DNA from: Steroidobacter sp.
Lineage (GTDB): Bacteria; Pseudomonadota; Gammaproteobacteria; Steroidobacterales; Steroidobacteraceae
Length of the DNA: 64,000 nt
Reading direction: 5' to 3'
NCBI GenBank assembly: GCA_025929585.1
Contig: JAICPY010000004.1
Coordinates: forward strand, 31,830 to 95,829
Made by a program: the position numbers and the translations under genes. A model generated the notes under the pieces. The model was given only the letters and a program-made list of their open reading frames with translations, had not been told where the DNA came from and ran no database searches. The stretch's first letter is position 1. Each line of letters starts with the position of its first letter. This document shows positions 58,850 to 64,000 of this stretch, in pieces.

Positions 58850-60946
58850 CTAAGCCCAGAAATCTCGGAGCTTCGCGGCGACATCGATGCGAGCGGATGA
58901 TGCACTCGTGGTCGCGGAGGCGGAAGGCATTGAAGGCCATCCTCTTTGCTCGAAGTAAGCGAGCAAAGCAGCGCTCATGAAGCGGCTGCGAGCGCCGTAA
59001 ACATGCGCATCGCCGGTTCGCTGTTGTTGAGTAATGTAGTACTTGAGCGGCGCAATGAGCTGCAAATCTTCTTTTGCGCGTGTCATCGCAACGTACAACA
59101 ATCGTCGCTCTTCTTCTATCAAGTCCGGCCGGCCGGTCGCGTGCTCGTTCGGGAAGTTGCCATCGGCCACATTGAGTACGTAAACCGAATCCCATTCCTG
59201 CCCCTTGGCGGAATGCACGGTCGACAGAATTAGATAGTCCTCATCTTTGAGAGGATCGCCTGCCAAATCACCTGCAGCTTGCGGAGGGTCCAAGGTCATC
59301 TCGGTTATGAATTGCTCTCGATTCGAAAACTGACTCGCCAGGCGCTGTAATTGTTCGATGTCGCCGGCGCGAACGTGCGCGGCATCGTAGATCCGCTCGA
59401 GCTGTGGTCGATACCAGGCATGAACCTGCTCGAGCTGACCCACCCATTCACGCGAAGCAGCTAATGTGTGCAATAACCGCATCAGTGATTGCCAGTCCTC
59501 GCTTGCCGCAATGGGCATTTGATACTGCGCAAGAGTCGACCATGCATAGCCGCTCGCCTCGAACACCTTCATGCAACGATCCGCATTCGAAGGTCCGACA
59601 CCGGGCAATAGCTGCAGCACCCTGAATCCTGCGATTCGGTTGCGTGGGTTATCCGCCCAACGCAGCACAGCCAACACGTCCTTGACGTGCGCCGCTTCGA
59701 GAAACTTGAGACCGCCATACTTCACGTATGGGATGTTTCGTCGCACGAGCTCGAGCTCCAGCGCATCGCTGTGATGTGAATTTCTGACGAGCACGGCTTG
59801 TCGTCGCAAGAGTGTCCCTTGCTCGCGTGCGGAGAGGACTTGCTCAACGACATATAGGGCTTGCGCTTGGTCATCTTGGACCGTGACGTAGAGCGGTTTG
59901 CGCTGGGAAAGGCGATCCGAGCGAAGTTGCTTTTGATATTGTCGAGTGCTATCGAGCATCAAGGCGTTCGCGGCATTCAGAATCGGCTGAACCGATCGAT
60001 AGTTGTGCTCGAGCGCGATGATGGTTGCGGGCGGATCGAAGCGGCTTGGAAACTGCAAGATGTTCTCGACGCTCGCCGCTCGAAACGAATAGATCGCTTG
60101 CGCATCATCGCCGACGACGCACAGCCCGGCGCCGGTCGGCTTGAGCGCGAAAACAATCTCCGCTTGCAAAGTATTCGTGTCTTGGAATTCATCGATCAAT
60201 ATGTGGCTGTAGCGCGCACCCACTTCGCTCGCCAATGCCGGCTCCTGTACGAGGATGTGCCAATACAGCAGCAAGTCGTCGTAATCCAATAGCTGCTGGC
60301 TTTGCTTGATCTCGACATAGCGCCGAAACAAACGAGTCAGTTCCTCTGACCAGTCGGTACACCACGGAAAGGCTTCATCCAAAGTGTCCTGTAACGATCG
60401 CCGGCTGTTCACACGGTGCGAATAGATCGCAAGACAAGTGTCCTTGCGCGGAAAACGTTTGTCCTTCTTCGATAGTCCGAGCTCTTGGCGCACGAGATCC
60501 ATCAGGTCCGCGGCATCGCCTCGATCCAAGACACTGAAAGAAGGATCGAGCCCCACCACGTGTGCGTATTCGCGCAGCAGGCGATTGCCCACCGAGTGAA
60601 ATGTGCCCGACCAGAGCGCACGTGCCGCGTTCAGATGGACGTTCGCTTCGGGATTCAACTGCAACGTCTCGGCGACAATGCGTTCAGCTCGCCTGAGCAT
60701 CTCCTGCGCCGCGCGTCGAGTGAACGTCAGCAACAGAATGCGTTCGGGTGGCACCCCGTTGATCAGCAAGTGCGCTACACGATGCGCGAGCGTATTGGTT
60801 TTTCCCGTGCCCGCACCCGCAATGATGAGCAACGGACCGGCTTCGAAACCTGAAGCACTGGTTCGTCCATAACTCGCGGCTTTCTGCTGCCGTTCGTTGA
60901 GGCGTCGATGAGGGCCGAGCTTGGATTCGTCGACTTGGGCGTTCAT
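58850..60946 (-). CDS. UvrD/Rep-family ATP-dependent DNA helicase
   Basis: SF1A helicase of about 698 residues. Walker A (LIIAGAGTGKTNTLAHRVAHLL), motif Ia/TFTRRAAQEM, motif II region (ILIDEFQDTN), motif III GDDAQAIYSFRAA, and C-terminal motifs V and VI (TVHSAKGQEWDSVYVLN, EEERRLLYVAMTRA). The track start is a TTG; ATG 60946 is preferred. Role in replication restart or repair is inferred from the family. Confidence 0.92.
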   Translation of the reverse strand: MNAQVDESKLGPHRRLNERQQKAASYGRTSASGFEAGPLLIIAGAGTGKTNTLAHRVAHLLINGVPPERILLLTFTRRAAQEMLRRAERIVAETLQLNPEANVHLNAARALWSGTFHSVGNRLLREYAHVVGLDPSFSVLDRGDAADLMDLVRQELGLSKKDKRFPRKDTCLAIYSHRVNSRRSLQDTLDEAFPWCTDWSEELTRLFRRYVEIKQSQQLLDYDDLLLYWHILVQEPALASEVGARYSHILIDEFQDTNTLQAEIVFALKPTGAGLCVVGDDAQAIYSFRAASVENILQFPSRFDPPATIIALEHNYRSVQPILNAANALMLDSTRQYQKQLRSDRLSQRKPLYVTVQDDQAQALYVVEQVLSAREQGTLLRRQAVLVRNSHHSDALELELVRRNIPYVKYGGLKFLEAAHVKDVLAVLRWADNPRNRIAGFRVLQLLPGVGPSNADRCMKVFEASGYAWSTLAQYQMPIAASEDWQSLMRLLHTLAASREWVGQLEQVHAWYRPQLERIYDAAHVRAGDIEQLQRLASQFSNREQFITEMTLDPPQAAGDLAGDPLKDEDYLILSTVHSAKGQEWDSVYVLNVADGNFPNEHATGRPDLIEEERRLLYVAMTRAKEDLQLIAPLKYYITQQQRTGDAHVYGARSRFMSAALLAYFEQRGWPSMPSASATTSASSARIDVAAKLRDFWA

Positions 60947-61075
60947 GGCACATCGGATTGGGTTGATCTGCGGATAATGGCCCAAAACTGTATATAAAAA
61001 CAGAAGACGCGATCATCGCGTGGAACGCAGCTCGCGGAGCGAACGTTTGGTCGCAGGGTATTTCGAGAGGTTTGA

Positions 61076-61228
61076 ATGAAGGCGCTGTTCTGGATCGGTC
61101 TTGCGCTGGTGATTTGCTGGGGCGTTCTTTGGCTCGGCATCAAGATCGCCGTTGGCGCCATCCATCTGTTGTTGCTGCTGGGTGTGATCCTGATCGGTTG
61201 GGGGCTGCTTCGACGCGGAGCTTCATGA
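61076..61228 (+). CDS. Small 50-residue membrane protein coupled to topoisomerase IB
   Basis: Missed by the ORF track because of its length. MKALFWIGLALVICWGVLWL and HLLLLLGVILIGWGLL form two hydrophobic segments, similar to lmo0937/DUF5670-type mini membrane proteins. GAGAGG lies upstream of ATG 61076. Its stop overlaps the topoisomerase start (ATGA), so the two may be translationally coupled. Confidence 0.6.
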   Translation: MKALFWIGLALVICWGVLWLGIKIAVGAIHLLLLLGVILIGWGLLRRGAS

Positions 61229-62307
61229 GCAGCACAGCTAGCGAACTCTCGCCGACGCTCGTTCAAGCGAAGCGGCATGCACGCAAGAGCCGTCTAGTGT
61301 ACGTGTCCGACACCGAGCCAGGCATTCGCCGCAAACGCGCGGGAAAAGGTTTTCAATATCTGGGCCCGAACCGTCGTCCGATCACCCACCCTCGAACGCT
61401 GCAACGCATTCGTAGTCTGGCGATTCCGCCGGCATATACGGATGTGTGGATTTGCTCGAAAGACCGCGGACACCTTCAAGCAACCGGACGAGATGCTCGC
61501 GGGCGTAAGCAATATCGTTATCACGCGGACTGGCGCACGACTCGCGATGAAGGCAAGTTCTCCCGCATGGTTGAATTCGGTTCGCGCCTGCCGAGCCTGC
61601 GGCGAAACCTCAAGCGGGACCTAGCACTGCCTGGCCTACCGAAGAACAAAGTCCTCGCGCTGATCGTAACGTTATTGGATGAGACGCTGATCCGAGTCGG
61701 CAACGAGGAGTACGCACGCACGAACAATTCGTATGGCGTGACCACGTTGCGCGATCGCCATGCGAAGTTCAAAAGCGATGGGCGTGCGCTCTTGTGTTTT
61801 CGCGGCAAAGGCGGGCGCGAGCACGAGCTGCATTTGGACGACCGACGCCTGGCGCGCGTGATCAGGCGATGCCAACAATTACCAGGTCAGCAGCTCTTTC
61901 AATATCTCGACGATGAAGGCCGTCGTCAGGCAGTCGACTCTGGCATGGTCAACGAGTACTTGAGAGAGACGATGGGTGCCGAGAGTGGAGCGGTCGAAGG
62001 CTTTACGGCCAAAGACTTCCGGACCTGGGGTGCTACGGTTCGGGCGATAGCCTATCTCGCCACTCAGATTTGCGATGACGAAGTCACCGAGCGAGCGTAC
62101 AACCGCTGCATCGCCGCGACCGCCAAGGACGTCGCGAGCGCACTTGGGAATACTGCCGCCGTTTGCCGTAAGTCCTACATCAATCCTATTGTCTTCACGG
62201 CCTGGCGCTCACGATTGATCGAGCAAGTGGTTCCGCGAACAAGGCTTCCGCCTCGACGCCTGGAAAAGCTGACGTTGAAGGTTTTGAAGCGGGCCAAGCG
62301 GATGTGA
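61225..62307 (+). CDS. DNA topoisomerase IB (poxvirus type)
   Basis: A 360-residue type IB topoisomerase that relaxes supercoils through a 3'-phosphotyrosyl intermediate. Regions visible are the N-terminal LQRIRSLAIPPAYTDVWIC, catalytic Arg/Lys region (NEEYARTNNSYGVTTLRDRHAKF, FRGKGG), and Tyr318 in RKSYINPIV. ATG 61225 overlaps the stop of the small membrane gene; the 51 extra track codons are rejected. Confidence 0.93.
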   Translation: MSSTASELSPTLVQAKRHARKSRLVYVSDTEPGIRRKRAGKGFQYLGPNRRPITHPRTLQRIRSLAIPPAYTDVWICSKDRGHLQATGRDARGRKQYRYHADWRTTRDEGKFSRMVEFGSRLPSLRRNLKRDLALPGLPKNKVLALIVTLLDETLIRVGNEEYARTNNSYGVTTLRDRHAKFKSDGRALLCFRGKGGREHELHLDDRRLARVIRRCQQLPGQQLFQYLDDEGRRQAVDSGMVNEYLRETMGAESGAVEGFTAKDFRTWGATVRAIAYLATQICDDEVTERAYNRCIAATAKDVASALGNTAAVCRKSYINPIVFTAWRSRLIEQVVPRTRLPPRRLEKLTLKVLKRAKRM

Positions 62308-62404
62308 GCTCCTGATTGCGCGCCTTATGTCTGCCTGCGGGCCTGGATTACGGATTTCCCAGGCAAGTTCGTTAGAATACGCGCCCTCCTGAAAAGGCAG
62401 TTCT

Positions 62405-64000
62405 ATGCGCTTCCCCGATCAATTCGACGTCATAGTCGTCGGCGGCGGTCACGCCGGCACCGAGGCGGCCCTTGCGGCCGCCCGGATGGGTTCGCGCACG
62501 CTGCTGCTGACTCAAAGCATCGAGACGCTCGGCCAGATGAGTTGCAATCCAGCCATCGGCGGGATCGGCAAAGGTCACTTGGTGAAGGAAATCGATGCGC
62601 TCGGCGGCGCGATGGCGTGGGCTGCCGATCGGGCAGGCATTCAGTTTCGCACCTTGAACGCAAGCAAGGGTCCGGCAGTGCGTGCCACCCGCGCTCAAGC
62701 AGATCGAATGCTGTACCGGCAGGCGGTACGCGGTCTGCTCGAGAACCAACCGAATCTCAGTCTGTTTCAACAAGAAGTGGCTGATCTGGTGCTCGAAGGC
62801 GAGGCTGTTCGAGGAGTCGTCACGCAAACGGGCATCGAATTTCGCGCGCGTGCGGTTGTGCTCACCGTCGGCACGTTCTTGGGCGGCAAGATTCACGTCG
62901 GGCTGACTCACTATCAAGGCGGGCGCGCGGGGGATCCGCCTTCGAATCGTCTGGCCGAAAAGCTGCGCGCTTTGCCCTTTCGAGTGGGTCGGCTCAAGAC
63001 TGGTACGCCACCGCGCATCGACGGGCGTTCGATCGACTACTCGCAGTTATTGGCGCAGCCGGGTGATGAACCCGTGCCGGTATTTTCTTATCTTGGTCGA
63101 CGCAGTGATCATCCGCGACAGATCGTCTGCCACATCACAGCGACGAACGAACGCACACACGAGATCATCCGAGCTGGATGCGATCGCTCGCCGATGTTCA
63201 CGGGCGTGATCGAGGGAATCGGTCCTCGCTACTGCCCATCCGTCGAAGACAAGATTCATCGATTTGCCGACAAGAGCTCGCATCAAATCTTCATCGAGCC
63301 GGAAGGGCTGAACACTCATGAGATCTACCCTAACGGCATCTCGACCAGCTTGCCGTTCGATGTGCAGTGGGCGCTCGTGCGCTCGATCAAGGGATTTGAG
63401 AAAGCGCACATCACGCGGCCGGGTTATGCGATCGAATACGATTATTTCGACCCGCGCGACCTGAAAGCCTCTCTCGAAACGAAATTTATCCAACGGCTGT
63501 TCTTCGCAGGTCAGATCAATGGCACAACCGGTTATGAAGAAGCCGGTGCGCAAGGCATTCTGGCTGGAATCAATGCGGCGCTGAGTGTGCAGGACCGGGG
63601 AACCTGGTCGCCACGTCGTGATGAAGCTTACATCGGTGTGCTCGTCGACGATCTGATTACTCGCGGCACGACCGAGCCTTATCGCATGTTCACGAGCCGC
63701 GCTGAGTACCGCTTGCTGCTGCGAGAAGACAATGCCGATTTTAGACTCACACCCAAGGGAAGGGAGTTGGGCGTCGTCGACGATGTGCGCTGGCGTTTCT
63801 TCGAATCCAAACGCGATGCGACGTCCGAAGAGCTCAAGCGCTTGGAGCAAGCCGTCGTACAGCCCCATGACGTGAACGAAGCCGAATCTACCGAGTTGCT
63901 CGGCACGACATTGACGAAGCCTGCTCATGCATTCGATCTATTGCGCAGGCCAGAAGTGTCCTACGCGGCACTGACGCGTATTTCGAAAGTCGGCAGCCCG
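62405..64000 (+). CDS. mnmG: tRNA uridine-5-carboxymethylaminomethyl enzyme MnmG (3' truncated by window)
   Basis: FAD-dependent partner of MnmE in U34 modification. The frame is open for 532 codons to the end of the window, so the C-terminus is missing. It starts [22 protein letters not shown] (FAD-binding GxGxxG-type motif) and continues with [23 protein letters not shown] and [22 protein letters not shown], all family-typical. The ORF track does not list it because it has no stop. AAGG lies upstream. rsmG and parAB commonly follow but are outside the window. Confidence 0.96.
   Translation, partial: MRFPDQFDVIVVGGGHAGTEAALAAARMGSRTLLLTQSIETLGQMSCNPAIGGIGKGHLVKEIDALGGAMAWAADRAGIQFRTLNASKGPAVRATRAQADRMLYRQAVRGLLENQPNLSLFQQEVADLVLEGEAVRGVVTQTGIEFRARAVVLTVGTFLGGKIHVGLTHYQGGRAGDPPSNRLAEKLRALPFRVGRLKTGTPPRIDGRSIDYSQLLAQPGDEPVPVFSYLGRRSDHPRQIVCHITATNERTHEIIRAGCDRSPMFTGVIEGIGPRYCPSVEDKIHRFADKSSHQIFIEPEGLNTHEIYPNGISTSLPFDVQWALVRSIKGFEKAHITRPGYAIEYDYFDPRDLKASLETKFIQRLFFAGQINGTTGYEEAGAQGILAGINAALSVQDRGTWSPRRDEAYIGVLVDDLITRGTTEPYRMFTSRAEYRLLLREDNADFRLTPKGRELGVVDDVRWRFFESKRDATSEELKRLEQAVVQPHDVNEAESTELLGTTLTKPAHAFDLLRRPEVSYAALTRISKVGSP

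Noticed and set aside
63047-63928. 293-codon minus-strand ORF at the right edge
   Set aside because: Antisense to mnmG, whose plus-strand frame is unmistakable and open to the window end.

Overview
The window looks like a chromosomal origin region from a gammaproteobacterium. Evidence is the order gyrB-recF-dnaN-dnaA / rpmH-rnpA-yidD-yidC-mnmE, the yibN-grxC-secB-gpsA block, the glnA-DUF4124-ntrB-ntrC block, glyQS, tatABC and mnmG. The M2 (ACE-like) peptidase, the DUF4124 protein and the TonB-C/S8 genes suggest a Steroidobacteraceae/Xanthomonadales-like lineage. That placement is inference; no rRNA gene is present. I see no tRNA, insertion sequence, prophage or CRISPR array.

Layout. 1-3.6 kb: 3' end of a PBP1b gene, a TPR lipoprotein that may be its activator, dtd and tatABC. 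3.8-9.2 kb: a peptide-use module (POT transporter, M2 dipeptidyl carboxypeptidase lipoprotein, OPT transporter). 9.2-15.9 kb, minus strand: small membrane protein, diguanylate cyclase, S41 protease, GGDEF/EAL protein and EnvC. 16.0-19.9 kb, mostly plus strand: rhodanese, grxC, secB, gpsA, trmL (minus) and a class 1B dihydroorotate dehydrogenase. 19.9-24.7 kb, minus strand: ntrC, ntrB, DUF4124 protein and glnA, with a readable sigma-54 promoter and NtrC sites upstream of glnA. 25-28.8 kb: glyQ, glyS and an acyltransferase. 28.9-39.1 kb: the origin core. gyrB, recF, dnaN and dnaA run left; rpmH, rnpA, yidD, yidC and mnmE run right. oriC is most likely the AT-rich dnaN-dnaA gap with three DnaA boxes. 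Two palindromic parS sites lie inside recF.

The interval 39.1-62.4 kb separates mnmE from mnmG and is accessory in character. It holds a compact Tad/Flp-type pilus locus: a pilin-like gene behind a structured leader RNA, TadG- and TadE-like pseudopilins, a 48-residue mini pilin-like gene, CpaB, CpaC, an FHA-CpaF fusion, TadB, TadC and a DUF192 protein. Next come a TonB-C protein, an ECF sigma/anti-sigma/subtilase operon and a TorF-like outer-membrane protein. A second pilin-like plus DUF192 pair follows, then a GH3 glucosidase, a UvrD/Rep helicase and a topoisomerase IB.

The most interesting candidates for undescribed biology are three. First, the leader RNA (sigma-70 promoter, nested stems, intrinsic terminator, possible Shine-Dalgarno switch) in front of the pilus operon. 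Second, the repeated association of short Flp-like pilins with DUF192 proteins. Third, the sigma/anti-sigma/subtilase operon, in which the anti-sigma factor ends in a protease-prodomain-like segment and the subtilase lacks the usual oxyanion-hole Asn.
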